Assembly (NCBI GenBank): GCA_016789905.1
Contig: JAEUQC010000014.1
Location: 49,155-113,154, forward strand
Direction: 5' to 3'
Source of the DNA: Bryobacterales bacterium
Lineage (GTDB): Bacteria; Acidobacteriota; Terriglobia; Bryobacterales; Bryobacteraceae
Length of the DNA: 64,000 bases
The translations under genes were made by a program, and so were the position numbers. Shown piece by piece: positions 55,602 to 63,759 of this stretch; positions within the stretch are counted from its first letter, which is position 1; every line of letters begins with the position of its first letter. The notes under the pieces were generated by a model. It was given only the letters and a program-made list of their open reading frames with translations. It was not told where the DNA came from and made no database searches.

Positions 55602-56579
55602 TTACTTGAGGGCGAGGATGGCGTCGACGGGCGAACCGGTGGTGATGGCACTCGTCGAGCGGAAGCCGGCGGCCCTGCAGAGCGTATCGTACTCGGCGGC
55701 GGTGCGCTCCTGGCCTTCGGTGCAGGTCAACATGTTCAGCGACTGCATCATGGCGCTCGCGGGGCCGGTGCGATCTGCGTTGAGAAGCATCTCGCAGATG
55801 AGCAGACAGCCGCCGGGAGGGAGGGCGGTGCGGATCTTCGTCAGCAGCCGCTCGATCTTGGGCGGGGACCAGTCGTGGAGGATGCGGGCGACGGCATAGC
55901 AATCGGCGGGCGGGAGCGGGTCGTTGAAAAAGTCGCCGGCGATGGTCGCGACACGGCCTTGGGTGAACTCGCGGGTGAGGGGGATGACTTGGGGGAGATC
56001 GAAGACTGTGGCGCGGGCGTTGGGATGGCGGTCCAGAAAGGCCAGGGCAAGATGGCCGGTGCCGCCGCCGAGGTCGACGAAGTGCTCGACACGGCTCAGG
56101 TCGTGGGCGGCAATGGCCTGTGGGGAGCTTAACATGCCGAGGCCGTGGAGGCCGGAGAGGAAGGTCCGCATAGCGGCCTCGGTTTTGAAGAAGTGGCTGA
56201 AGATGGGGCCTTGCATGTTGAAGGCCTGGGGCCAACGGTGAGAGCCTTCGCGAACAGCGTCTGGCAGGTGGTCCCAGAGGCGCCATAGGACGTTGTGCGA
56301 GTAGAGGGCGTAGCCGGCGAGGGTGTGGGGGCTGGTGCGTTTGCAGTAGGTCTCGGCCTCGGGTGTGTTGGCGTACAGGCCGTTGGCTTTGGTTAGAAGG
56401 CCGAGGGCGACGCAGGCGTCGAGCAGGAGTTCGGTGGCGCGCGGATCGGCATGGGCCAAGGCGGAGAAGGCCGCGGCGGTGATGGGGGTGACTTCAAAGA
56501 CGCCGAGATCGATGGCGGTGAAGAGGGTCTTGGAGCGGCGGAAGCCGTCGAGGAGATCGGGGATGAGCGAGGGGTTCAT
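55602..56579 (-). CDS. SAM-dependent O-methyltransferase (plant-type family 2, with dimerisation domain)
   Basis: In this 325-residue protein, residues 1-95 form a winged-helix dimerisation domain (LLDGFRRSKTLFTAIDLGVFEV, ATELLLDACVALGLLTKANGLY). The catalytic domain has SAM motif HFVDLGGGTGHLALAFLDRHP, ATVFDLPQVIPL, GDFFNDPLPPADCY and ILHDWSPPKIERLLTKI with the family's catalytic His. It methylates a small-molecule hydroxyl, probably of a secondary metabolite or quinone. It overlaps thiL by four bases (ATGA). Confidence 0.9.
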   Translation of the reverse strand: MNPSLIPDLLDGFRRSKTLFTAIDLGVFEVTPITAAAFSALAHADPRATELLLDACVALGLLTKANGLYANTPEAETYCKRTSPHTLAGYALYSHNVLWRLWDHLPDAVREGSHRWPQAFNMQGPIFSHFFKTEAAMRTFLSGLHGLGMLSSPQAIAAHDLSRVEHFVDLGGGTGHLALAFLDRHPNARATVFDLPQVIPLTREFTQGRVATIAGDFFNDPLPPADCYAVARILHDWSPPKIERLLTKIRTALPPGGCLLICEMLLNADRTGPASAMMQSLNMLTCTEGQERTAAEYDTLCRAAGFRSTSAITTGSPVDAILALK

Positions 56580-57448
56580 GGACGGAAGTGGTCCCAGCCC
56601 TGGACGGGGAGTGGCTGGCCCTGGTAGAGTATCTGCCCGGCAGGCCCTTTGGCGATCTGGCCGATGATGTGGGCTATTGGCGGGGGTTGGAGACCCTTTG
56701 GGAGGGTGAAGAGGAGTTGATAGTCTTCGCCGCCGTGGAGGGCGTGTTGAAGCGATGCGCCTTTGGCGACGGGAACGCTGTTGAGATGGGCGGCGCAGCC
56801 GGAGGCGAGGCAGAGGCGAGCGAGGTCGAGCGAGAGTCCGTCGCTGAGGTCGATGGCGCATTTGACGCCGCGTTCGCGGAGGGTTTCCCCGAGGGCGAGT
56901 TGGGGTTGGGGAATGAAGCGGCGGCGGGTATCGAGGGCGAGGGCGGCGGCGCCGAGGGGCCCGCTGACACAGACGCGGTCGCCGGGGCGGGCGTTTGAGC
57001 GGAGGAGTGCGCGGCCGCGGGGGACCTGGCCGCAGACGGTGACGTCGCACGAGATTTTGGCGGTGTTGGAGAGGTCACCGCCGGCGAGGACGACGTGGTG
57101 TTTCTTGGCGAGTTTGAGGAAACCCTGGTAGAAGCCATCGACCCATTGGGATGCCTCGGCGGGGAAGGCGAGGGAGAGGAGGCAGAAGAGGGGCCGTGCG
57201 CCCATAGCGGCGCAGTCGCTGAGGGAGCGGGTGAGGGCTTTGTGGCCGACGATGCGGGGGTCTTCGTCCCAGGTGAAGTGGACGGCTTCGTGCATCATAT
57301 CGGCGGTAAAGATGAGATCGGCGGCGGCGCCGCGCTGGCGAAAGATGGCGCAATCGTCGCCGATGCCGGTGACGATGCCGTTGCCACGGGCGAGGCCCAG
57401 GCGTTGGAGGCGGGTGTGAACGCGGTCGATGAATTGCGCTTCGGTCAA
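56576..57448 (-). CDS. thiL: Thiamine-monophosphate kinase ThiL
   Basis: The 290-residue protein follows ThiL from end to end: GIGDDCAIF (phosphate and metal site), FTADMMHEAVHFTWDEDPRIVGHKALTRSLSDCAAMGARPL, KKHHVVLAGGDLSNTAKISCDVTVCG, and AIDLSDGLSLDLARLCLASG and GGEDYQLLFTLP. It makes thiamine diphosphate from the monophosphate using ATP. No other thiamine genes adjoin. The overlap with a methyltransferase gene is probably co-transcription rather than a pathway link. Confidence 0.94.
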   Translation of the reverse strand: MTEAQFIDRVHTRLQRLGLARGNGIVTGIGDDCAIFRQRGAAADLIFTADMMHEAVHFTWDEDPRIVGHKALTRSLSDCAAMGARPLFCLLSLAFPAEASQWVDGFYQGFLKLAKKHHVVLAGGDLSNTAKISCDVTVCGQVPRGRALLRSNARPGDRVCVSGPLGAAALALDTRRRFIPQPQLALGETLRERGVKCAIDLSDGLSLDLARLCLASGCAAHLNSVPVAKGASLQHALHGGEDYQLLFTLPKGLQPPPIAHIIGQIAKGPAGQILYQGQPLPVQGWDHFRP

Positions 57449-57465
57449 GCTAACATTGTAGGGTT

Positions 57466-58113
57466 ATGTGGCGAACGGTATTGCTCCTTTCATTGATGGC
57501 CGGCGCAGGGTGGGGGCAGGGGCGTAACGCGCCTCGGGGAACGGCGGGAGAGTTTGACTTCTATCTGCTGTCGATGTCGTGGTCGCCGCAGTATTGTTCA
57601 TCGCCGGCGGGGGAGCGGGACACGGCGCAGTGCGGGGCGGGGCGGCGCTACGAGTTCATCTTGCATGGGCTGTGGCCGCAGTATGAGCGGGGGTGGCCGC
57701 AGTTTTGCGCGAGTTCGCAGGGATTGTCGAATGCGCTGGTGGAGAAGATGATGGACGTGATGCCAAGCCGTCGGCTGGTGCGGCATGAGTGGGAGAAACA
57801 CGGTGTCTGCACGGGGTTGAGCGCGGCGGAGTATTTTGGGAAGGCGCGGGCGGCATTTTCCGCAGTGCGTGTGCCGGCGACGTTGCAGAGCCCGCGGAGC
57901 GCGCGGACGGTGGCGCCGTTGAAGATCCGCGATGAGATTGCGGCGGCGAATCCCGGGTTGGGGAAGGACGCTGTATCGGTGACCTGCGCGGGGCGGTTTT
58001 TGAGTGAAGTGCGGGTGTGCCTGGGCAAGGACATGAAAGGCCGGGCGTGTTCAGCGGACGTGACGCGACAGGCCTGCCGGCTGCCGGAGATCATTGTGCA
58101 GCCGGTGCGGTAG
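57466..58113 (+). CDS. Secreted ribonuclease T2
   Basis: The 215-residue protein has a signal peptide (MWRTVLLLSLMAGAGWGQ). Both conserved active-site blocks of the RNase T2 family are present: FILHGLWPQ with catalytic His67, and HEWEKHGVC with His107, Glu110, Lys111 and His112. The start of the mature part (FDFYLLSMSWSPQYC) and further cysteines match the family. It degrades RNA in the periplasm or medium, probably for nutrient recovery. It is divergent from thiL with 17 bp between starts. Confidence 0.94.
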   Translation: MWRTVLLLSLMAGAGWGQGRNAPRGTAGEFDFYLLSMSWSPQYCSSPAGERDTAQCGAGRRYEFILHGLWPQYERGWPQFCASSQGLSNALVEKMMDVMPSRRLVRHEWEKHGVCTGLSAAEYFGKARAAFSAVRVPATLQSPRSARTVAPLKIRDEIAAANPGLGKDAVSVTCAGRFLSEVRVCLGKDMKGRACSADVTRQACRLPEIIVQPVR

Positions 58114-58254
58114 CTATATTCGGATTTCAAAGAACTGGTCCGGGTGGCTGGCGATGGTTGAGTAAGACCAGCGGCCGGATGGGTTGGTTGATGGTTGTGC
58201 TCCGTGGCCCGCTGGGGGCGTTGGCAGTAGTCCCGCCTGGCCCGCTGCGGGGTT

Positions 58255-58451
58255 GTGTTTCATGTCGGTTTCCCGGCGGGCGGCGGGTAGCTCCGCCGCC
58301 TAGCCCCCTGGGGGGTGGGGATGCGTCTTGGGACACGTTAAAACGTGTCCCGGCGGGAGGGAGTTTCACGTCGGTTTCCCGGCGGGAGTTGGTGTTTTAT
58401 GTCGGTTTCCCGGCGGGGGGTGTGTTGCATGTCGGTTTCCCGGCCGGCGCC
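58255..58451. repeat. Intergenic repeat, locus 3 (four short repeats and a palindrome)
   Basis: The gap 58114-58469 has no gene. The short unit GTCGGTTTCCCGGCGGG (last copy GTCGGTTTCCCGGCCGG) occurs near 58264, 58370, 58401 and 58431. Between the first two lies the palindrome GGGACACGTT/AACGTGTCCC in the orientation opposite to locus 1 (58330-58351). Spacing is irregular (about 106, 31 and 30 bp). Confidence 0.85.
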
Positions 58452-58469
58452 TTCGGCTGGCGGTGGATG

Positions 58470-59996
58470 CTACAGAAGGCGCGGGTGGGTGCGCTTGTCG
58501 GGCTCGCCTGGGTGGTTGGGGAGGAGGCTCGGCGTGTCCCTCACCGCCGCTGAGACCGCTAACGCTAACGCCATTACCAGGTCGTCATGCATCGCGCCCC
58601 CGATCGGATGCGTTGTCTCCGCACTCAGCTCCACCAACTCGTCTACTAGCTGCCCCCAGTTCGGCAACCCCTCCTCTACAATGAGCGTGCCGGCGACCAT
58701 CGCCATCAACAGCGTCGAGATGAGACTGCGGCGCGGGATGCCGGTGTAGCCACCGGTGAGCGTGTTATGGCCCTTGCCGCCGGTGATGATCACCGGCTTG
58801 AGCTCGATGTGCGCGGGCAGAGCGCTACGCAGCCGGTCGACGACTGGCGGGCCGGGACCACCAGCGTCGATCACCAGACGCGCTTTGCGAGGGGCGGATG
58901 GCAGGGCGGCAAGCACCATCTGATGCACCTTCCCGTAATCGAGGCCGACCGGGAAACGGGTGAGCGCGGTGATTTTGAGCTCGGGCTGGTATCGCTCGGA
59001 GAAGTGGACCGGGTCCTTGCCCCGATGGCGCCAGGCGAGTTCGACGGCGACGAAGGCGCTGTGGTCGAAACGCTGACCGAGGTCGAGGCCGTAGTAGACC
59101 TTGGATTCCGGGATCACGGTGGCGCCGCGGACGTAACTCATTATGCCGGCGCCGCTGGGTGTGTTATCGCCTTTCTTACGCACGATGGCGGTGGCGGCCT
59201 CGCGCGAACAGAGGCGATTGGCGGGCTGGACGAATTGACAGAGAAAGTCCTGACTGTAGCGAATGGGGTTGGCGCGCTGCTGCATGGCGAGATAGTCGCG
59301 GTCGATGCCGGGACAGTCTTCGACATTGGAAAAGACGCGATGCCAGTTGGATTCGGTGTCGTGCCAGAAGTTATAAAAGAAACCGGTCTGGCGCGTGGGA
59401 GTGGATAAGAGCCATATCTTGCCGTTGGTTCGAGATACAAACGGAGATACAGCGTAATATACTTCGTCTGTTACTTTCGCGGCCTCATCGACGATGAGTA
59501 TGTGGGCGGTGCGGCCGAGGCTGGAATGGAGCGTGTGGGGGACGGCGACGATGCGGCTCAAGTTAGGCAACTGGAGCGATTGCTGTTTGCCGGGCACACG
59601 ACGGGTGCGGAGGCCGAGAGTGATGGCGAACTCGGTGGCGTTGTCGATGAGGATGCCGGCCTGTTCCTTACTGCGGGCGACGACGGCGATTTTGAGTTTC
59701 GGCGTCTGGAGGGCGGCGTAGAGGGCTTTGGCGGCAATTGTGGTGGTTTTGCCCCACTGGCGATTGCAGCAAAGGATGAGATATTTGGCCTCACTGGTGA
59801 GGATTTCGGCCTGTTTGGGGCTGGGGGTGAAGTCGAGTTTGGAGGCGGCCCATTCGAGGATGCCTTGGGGTTCGACGGGCGTGGAGACGGGGCGGAGTTG
59901 CGGGGCTGTGCGGGTAAAGTTGGCAAGCGCGCCGGCGTTTGGACACACTTCTCCTGTAGCACTCGCGAGGTAGCGCAAATTCGGCCACGTCAACAC
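58470..59996 (-). CDS. Phage terminase large subunit-like protein
   Basis: The 508-residue protein has the two-domain terminase layout. The ATPase has a Walker A-like CNRQWGKTT (residues 77-85), HILIVDEAAKV (Walker B) and WLLSTPT (coupling motif). The RNase H-like nuclease has its three acidic motifs: YYGLDLGQRFDHS, RLVIDAGGPG and MHDDLVMALALA. All catalytic residues seem present, so the gene is intact. Terminases pump DNA into phage heads, but no portal, capsid or tail gene is near. The start is GTG 59996, six bases after the partner gene. Confidence 0.85.
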   Translation of the reverse strand: MLTWPNLRYLASATGEVCPNAGALANFTRTAPQLRPVSTPVEPQGILEWAASKLDFTPSPKQAEILTSEAKYLILCCNRQWGKTTTIAAKALYAALQTPKLKIAVVARSKEQAGILIDNATEFAITLGLRTRRVPGKQQSLQLPNLSRIVAVPHTLHSSLGRTAHILIVDEAAKVTDEVYYAVSPFVSRTNGKIWLLSTPTRQTGFFYNFWHDTESNWHRVFSNVEDCPGIDRDYLAMQQRANPIRYSQDFLCQFVQPANRLCSREAATAIVRKKGDNTPSGAGIMSYVRGATVIPESKVYYGLDLGQRFDHSAFVAVELAWRHRGKDPVHFSERYQPELKITALTRFPVGLDYGKVHQMVLAALPSAPRKARLVIDAGGPGPPVVDRLRSALPAHIELKPVIITGGKGHNTLTGGYTGIPRRSLISTLLMAMVAGTLIVEEGLPNWGQLVDELVELSAETTHPIGGAMHDDLVMALALAVSAAVRDTPSLLPNHPGEPDKRTHPRLL

Positions 59997-60001
59997 CGCT
60001 T

Positions 60002-60775
60002 TTAGGCCACTTTTCGGGGCATATCGCGGTAGTCGAACTCGTCATCGTCGCCGTTTTCGCCGGATTCGGCGGGAAGGATGACGATGGGGCGGCCGGGGAA
60101 GTCGCGCTGGTAGCCTTTTATGACGTTTGGCGCGCATTCGGTGGTGTAAATGGGCTGCGGCAGATTTTGCAGCGTTTCCGAAACGTCGCCACTAAGTGGT
60201 GTGTTTGCAACAGCGGGTTCGGAAACCGGCTGGGTTCGAATGGGCTCCTGCGGAGCTGGGACGGCGAAGGGCGCGTCGGGGAAGGATTTGTTGATGAATT
60301 TGATGCGGCGCTCGGCGCGGGCGACGGCTTGTTGGAGCCGGGCGATCTCGCGGTTGACCTTGGACAGGAGGCCGTTGCCGGTGAGGAGTTCAGTGGTCGA
60401 GTCGACCAGGATTTTGATGTCGCGGAGTTGTTCGGGGAGCTCCATGGGACGGGCGGCGCAGGCGGTGAGGGTGAGGTTCCAGGAAGAGGTGATGACCTTC
60501 TTCAGGCGTTCGATTTGCCAGGAGGCGGAGGCGATGTCGCCGACGGCGAGGCGGCCGGAACGGTTGACGGGTTTGTAGATGGCGAGGAGTTCGGCGACGA
60601 AGGCATCGTAGTCGTCGCGTTCCTCGGTGCAGAGACACGCCTCGTGGGGCGGGACGAAGTGATTGATGATGGAGGCAAGATCGCCGGAGTTGGCGGTGTT
60701 GCCTTGCGTGGCGGACGTCTCGTTGGTCTTGTGACCGCCGTGGTTGTTGATGTGGGCCTTGTTTTCGCGTCCCAT
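60002..60775 (-). CDS. Terminase partner protein (small-subunit-like, unnamed)
   Basis: The start is ATG 60775 (MGRENKAHINNHGGHK) with AGGAG upstream. The 257-residue protein is helical in the middle, with IASASWQIERLKKVITSSW and LLSKVNREIARLQQAVARAERRIKFINKSF as a likely coiled coil. The tail is Pro/acidic-rich. I recognise no named family. Its position directly before a terminase large subunit suggests the DNA-recognising small subunit or another partner. There is no classical helix-turn-helix that I can see. Confidence 0.68.
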   Translation of the reverse strand: MGRENKAHINNHGGHKTNETSATQGNTANSGDLASIINHFVPPHEACLCTEERDDYDAFVAELLAIYKPVNRSGRLAVGDIASASWQIERLKKVITSSWNLTLTACAARPMELPEQLRDIKILVDSTTELLTGNGLLSKVNREIARLQQAVARAERRIKFINKSFPDAPFAVPAPQEPIRTQPVSEPAVANTPLSGDVSETLQNLPQPIYTTECAPNVIKGYQRDFPGRPIVILPAESGENGDDDEFDYRDMPRKVA

Positions 60776-60801
60776 AGAGTGCTCCTGGTGTTGAAATGCG
60801 A

Positions 60802-60828
60802 AAGGCCCTCGTTTGCACGAGGGCCCTT
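60802..60828 (-). promoter_or_regulatory. Hairpin upstream of the terminase pair
   Basis: Arms GGCCCTCG/CGAGGGCC with a 6-base loop lie 26 bp before the start codon at 60775. Read on the minus strand it is followed by TTTCGCATTT, so it could be a weak terminator, an attenuator in the leader, or the end of an upstream transcript. Confidence 0.5.
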
Positions 60829-60859
60829 CGCGGCGCGGGAGTTCCCGAGCCGCTTTCAA

Positions 60860-61557
60860 GTTAGCATGGCGGATGCAAGCAAATTTGGGCGCGGTTCTTG
60901 GAAGTTATTGATTCTGAGGGAAAAATAAATGTGGGATCTGTTGGCACCGCATAGTTCCCGGGGCGGGCAAAAACGGCACAGGCTGAGATGGAACGGGGAT
61001 TTGGGGGAGACTGGGAGAACTACTGGCGACGCCGGCCGAACACAGCCTGTTGCGAGAAGCGTACGTTGCTGACTTGGTTGGGGTGTGGCGGCGAACCAGC
61101 TACAAGAGGGAAGGCGACGGAGTATTGGGGAGTGGACGAGGCTCCGGCGGCCAGGAGCGAGTGTTCAGGGTTGTCGGCACACGCGCAGTTGGTTTCGACG
61201 GTGGCGCACGCACTTGAGGGGCGTTGGAGGGCAGACCATGCGCGGTGACGGTGCAGGATTTGCTATTGCAGGCGGTTGCCACTACGGCGTATTTGCGCCC
61301 GGACGTGTTGGCGACTTACAGCGGTTTTCAGTGGGGACGGGCACCAGGACATGATGACGAATCCAGCAGTGGAGGTGGAGGTTGTGACCGGCGTGGAATG
61401 TTTGCGGAGGATCAGCGGGAGGCTGGCTCGCAGGCGTATGCACTGGTTTCGAGAAAAGGTGCGCGGGTGAAGAGGCTTGCGCGAGAGGCGGAGGGACTAA
61501 CGGAGGGTGCGGCTGGGAGTTTGGGTTGTAGCGGCAGAGGTGGACTGAACGGGGCGT
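60860..61557. other. Gene-poor stretch between terminase and AbiE module
   Basis: Several open frames exist on the plus strand, but none shows protein-like composition; they are Gly/Arg-rich frames of GC-rich DNA. A short piece near 61360-61470 (AVEVEVVTG, then LRRISGRLARRRMHWFREKVRG) faintly recalls transposase or integrase remnants, too weakly to annotate. Confidence 0.4.
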
Positions 61558-61559
61558 TG

Positions 61560-61608
61560 CGGGGTGTCCCCGCTAGAAGGGGTAGAGGAAGACGCGTAAG
61601 CGGCTGGA
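61560..61608 (+). repeat. 49-bp direct repeat flanking the AbiE module, left copy
   Basis: It matches 63344-63392 at 45 of 49 positions. The core is CTAGAAGGGGTAG, then GGAAGACGCGTAAGCGGCTG. The two copies enclose exactly the two AbiE-type genes and their upstream inverted repeat. Confidence 0.85.
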
Positions 61609-61660
61609 GCTAGGGGAAGGCTTTCCCCGACCGATGTCGAACGGTTAAGAGACAAGAGGA

Positions 61661-62662
61661 TCAGGAGCGCAAGGAGTTGATCTCTGCTTCAAGCTCTCCG
61701 AGGCCTGTGATGATGGAGTGAAACTCTGGGCGGTCGCCAAAGAGCATGATCTGCATCTGCTCATAGTCAAGCTGGAGCGCTTTTGTCTGGGCCTCAGAAG
61801 TAGGAAGAAGCCGAAACGTCCCTGGTCGCGCCAGGTCATAGCGTGCCCATTGGGAGGGGTAGAAGCGCTGCTTGAACTGAACCACCTCTGCGAGTAGGGG
61901 GAGCGCGGAAAGTGCCTCATTGCGAACGGGGCTAAGGGCGAGTTTATACAGATCGTAGTAGTGCCGGCTGTGGCGTTGAGGGAGGAGGTTCTGACGATGC
62001 GCTTCCTGGTGAAGGATCGTGGCCTTCTCCCAGAAGGTGCGCTCTGCCACGATGGTGAGCACCGAGCAGGATGGATCGTCGAAGAGATGCGGTAGAACGT
62101 CGGCGGCATAGGGCTGGATGGTGTGGAGCTTGGAGGGAATCCAAGAGCCAAGTGGGCCGATCTCCAGCCTGACTTCCGGTCGAATGTAGCTCTCAGCGAA
62201 TGCCGCTGGGTAGCGCACATTGACCACGAGTGGATCGCCGGGGTCAACTTCGGCGGACAAGCCAACCTCCATGTCTCGAAGAAGCGTATCGAGCTCTGGA
62301 GTGAGCTTCTCCGCGATGAAAACTCCGGCCAGACGGTTTACCTCTTTGTTGAATTTGTCTTGCTGGGTTTTCGAAAGCTGATCGCGCAGTGGCTCTGCTC
62401 GGTCAAATCCAAGGAGCTGCCAGTCGAGAATCAAATCGATGTCTTCGGAGAAGCGCTGGATCAGACCATAGACCTTGGACAGGGAGGTTCCGCCCTTGAA
62501 GACCATGTGCTTCTGGAGGGAGTGATCGCTGAAGAGAAACTTCAGCACCAGGCACACCCAGAAGTCCTTTTCCAGGATGGAAGGGCGGATGGCCATCTGC
62601 GCTGCAGCTTCGGTGAAGAGGTCGCTTCGCTCCTGAGAGGAAAGCTTCGCCACCCTAAACAT
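61661..62662 (-). CDS. abiEii: AbiEii-type nucleotidyltransferase toxin
   Basis: The start is ATG 62662, which overlaps the antitoxin stop by eight bases. The 333-residue protein has the nucleotidyltransferase motif MVFKGGTSLSKVYGLIQRFSEDIDL: G57-G58-T-S and the acidic pair Asp74/Asp76. A late charged helix region (HSRHYYDLYKLALSPV) carries family-typical residues. AbiEii/AbiGii toxins modify tRNA or other RNA with nucleotides and cause growth arrest, giving phage protection in type IV-like toxin-antitoxin systems. The base composition is visibly less GC-rich than the backbone, consistent with transfer. Confidence 0.92.
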   Translation of the reverse strand: MFRVAKLSSQERSDLFTEAAAQMAIRPSILEKDFWVCLVLKFLFSDHSLQKHMVFKGGTSLSKVYGLIQRFSEDIDLILDWQLLGFDRAEPLRDQLSKTQQDKFNKEVNRLAGVFIAEKLTPELDTLLRDMEVGLSAEVDPGDPLVVNVRYPAAFAESYIRPEVRLEIGPLGSWIPSKLHTIQPYAADVLPHLFDDPSCSVLTIVAERTFWEKATILHQEAHRQNLLPQRHSRHYYDLYKLALSPVRNEALSALPLLAEVVQFKQRFYPSQWARYDLARPGTFRLLPTSEAQTKALQLDYEQMQIMLFGDRPEFHSIITGLGELEAEINSLRS

Positions 62663-63272
62663 GAGGGGTTTCCTTGGCGATCTCCTGGATGGCTGCATAA
62701 ACCCAGCCGGTGGAGGTCTTAGTATCGAGGAGGATCTTGCGGCGGAGGGCAGGGTCCAACTGCTCCTTGATTTTGGAAACAACCTTCGCTGTGATCCGTT
62801 CCTCCCCGAGGGATTTCAAGGCCTGCACCACGAGTCGGCTCTGAGCGAGTTTGAATCCCGCCTCTTTCAACGCGGTGTGTTCGAAAGCAAGCGTTCGATT
62901 CGCTACGGTATAGGTGCGGTCTGGGCCGTCGGAGAGGTAGACGATGCGGGCTGGCACCTGGGTGGAGAGACCGAGGAGGTTCTGTGCGGTTGCTCCATCT
63001 GGCTGGATTCTCCAGCCAAACTTCCGGGCAAGCGCGTTGGCCACCTGGTCAATGTCTGGCACCACGGTCTTCTTGAGCAGTTCACTGTAGCGTGGGTAGT
63101 CATAGACACCGCGAATGACGCGGCGGATGACCCCTTCTTTCTCCATCCGGTGGAGACTGGAGTCCACTGCTGAGCGAGTCCCAAGGTCGGCGAAGTCGGC
63201 CTGAGAGAAGGCCCACCCCCTGCCGTTGCCGTAGATTCGGCTAAGCACCTTCTGTCCAATAGTTTTTGCCAC
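62655..63272 (-). CDS. abiEi: AbiEi-type antitoxin/transcriptional regulator (DUF6088-like)
   Basis: The 205-residue protein starts at GTG 63272. Its first 70 residues form a winged-helix (GWAFSQADFADLGTRSAVDSSLHRMEKEGVIRRVIRGVYDYPR). The middle (PDIDQVANALARKFGWRIQPDGATAQNLLGLSTQVPARIVYLSDGPDRTY) is the conserved DUF6088/AbiEi C-terminal domain. It neutralises the toxin and should repress its own promoter by binding inverted repeats upstream. The gene precedes and overlaps the toxin, the usual order. Confidence 0.88.
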   Translation of the reverse strand: MAKTIGQKVLSRIYGNGRGWAFSQADFADLGTRSAVDSSLHRMEKEGVIRRVIRGVYDYPRYSELLKKTVVPDIDQVANALARKFGWRIQPDGATAQNLLGLSTQVPARIVYLSDGPDRTYTVANRTLAFEHTALKEAGFKLAQSRLVVQALKSLGEERITAKVVSKIKEQLDPALRRKILLDTKTSTGWVYAAIQEIAKETPHV

Positions 63273-63288
63273 AGTCTGACCTTAGCTC

Positions 63289-63320
63289 CTGCAAGAAAAA
63301 CTACCACTTTTTTCTTGCAG
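63289..63320 (-). promoter_or_regulatory. Inverted repeat upstream of the AbiE pair (candidate operator)
   Basis: Arms CTGCAAGAAAAA and TTTTTCTTGCAG are perfect complements separated by about 8 bases, 17 bp upstream of the antitoxin start. AbiEi-type antitoxins are known to bind inverted repeats in their promoters. The structure is also able to form an RNA hairpin, or a terminator read from the right, because of the T-run. Confidence 0.65.
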
Positions 63321-63343
63321 CCGATAGGGTGGAGATGAGGCTA

Positions 63344-63392
63344 CGGGGTGTCTCCTCTAGAAGGGGTAGCGGAAGACGCGTAAGCGGCTGAA
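63344..63392 (+). repeat. 49-bp direct repeat flanking the AbiE module, right copy
   Basis: It has 45 of 49 matches to 61560-61608, same orientation, start to start 1784 bp. Both copies read VSPLEGV(E/A)EDA then a stop in one frame, and two of the four differences are silent in that frame, so the repeat could be the 3' end of a former gene. Confidence 0.85.
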
Positions 63393-63441
63393 ACCGGGAC
63401 AGGCTACCCCCATCCAGAATTGATCCGTTACGCTGTAGATC

Positions 63442-63759
63442 ATGGATGTGCGAAGACGAGAGAGCTGGGTTGAGGCCCACGTAGACGAGAAGGGGAGAGT
63501 TAGGATTCCCACCACGCTTCAGACGGCGATGGCCGCTCAAGAGGAATGGTTCGTGAAGCTCACTGACAATGAGAAGGCACTCCAAATTGAGCGCGCTGCA
63601 AACGGTGGCCAGCGCGTGGAACTCGATGCCAATGGACGGATGAACCTTCAGCCGGCTCTGATCGAGAACTTCGCGGGGAAGGCGGTTCAGCTCCGCTGGC
63701 GAGGCGGTCAACTTCTGCTCACGGTCGATGATGTCAGCGAGAATCAGGCCCGGACTTGA
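63442..63759 (+). CDS. MraZ-like protein with two SpoVT/AbrB units
   Basis: The 105-residue protein shows two copies of the swapped-hairpin AbrB pattern: HVDEKGRVRIPTTLQTAM (residues about 13-30) and ELDANGRMNLQPALIENF (about 60-77), each followed by a hydrophobic strand (QIERAAN; LRWRGGQLLLTVDD). Two D-x-x-G-R units in a protein of this length is the MraZ arrangement, but it is shorter than MraZ (about 145) and lies outside any division cluster. A DNA-binding regulator or a MazE-like antitoxin are both possible. The ribosome site is weak. Confidence 0.6.
   Translation: MDVRRRESWVEAHVDEKGRVRIPTTLQTAMAAQEEWFVKLTDNEKALQIERAANGGQRVELDANGRMNLQPALIENFAGKAVQLRWRGGQLLLTVDDVSENQART

Noticed and set aside
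58255..58451. CRISPR array
   Set aside because: Four 17-bp units with irregular spacing (about 106, 31, 30 bp), no uniform spacers and no cas genes nearby.
60988..61613. Plus-strand open frames, including a possible IS66-type or integrase remnant (EVVTG...)
   Set aside because: Composition is not protein-like, similarity is limited to a few residues, and there is no ribosome site.
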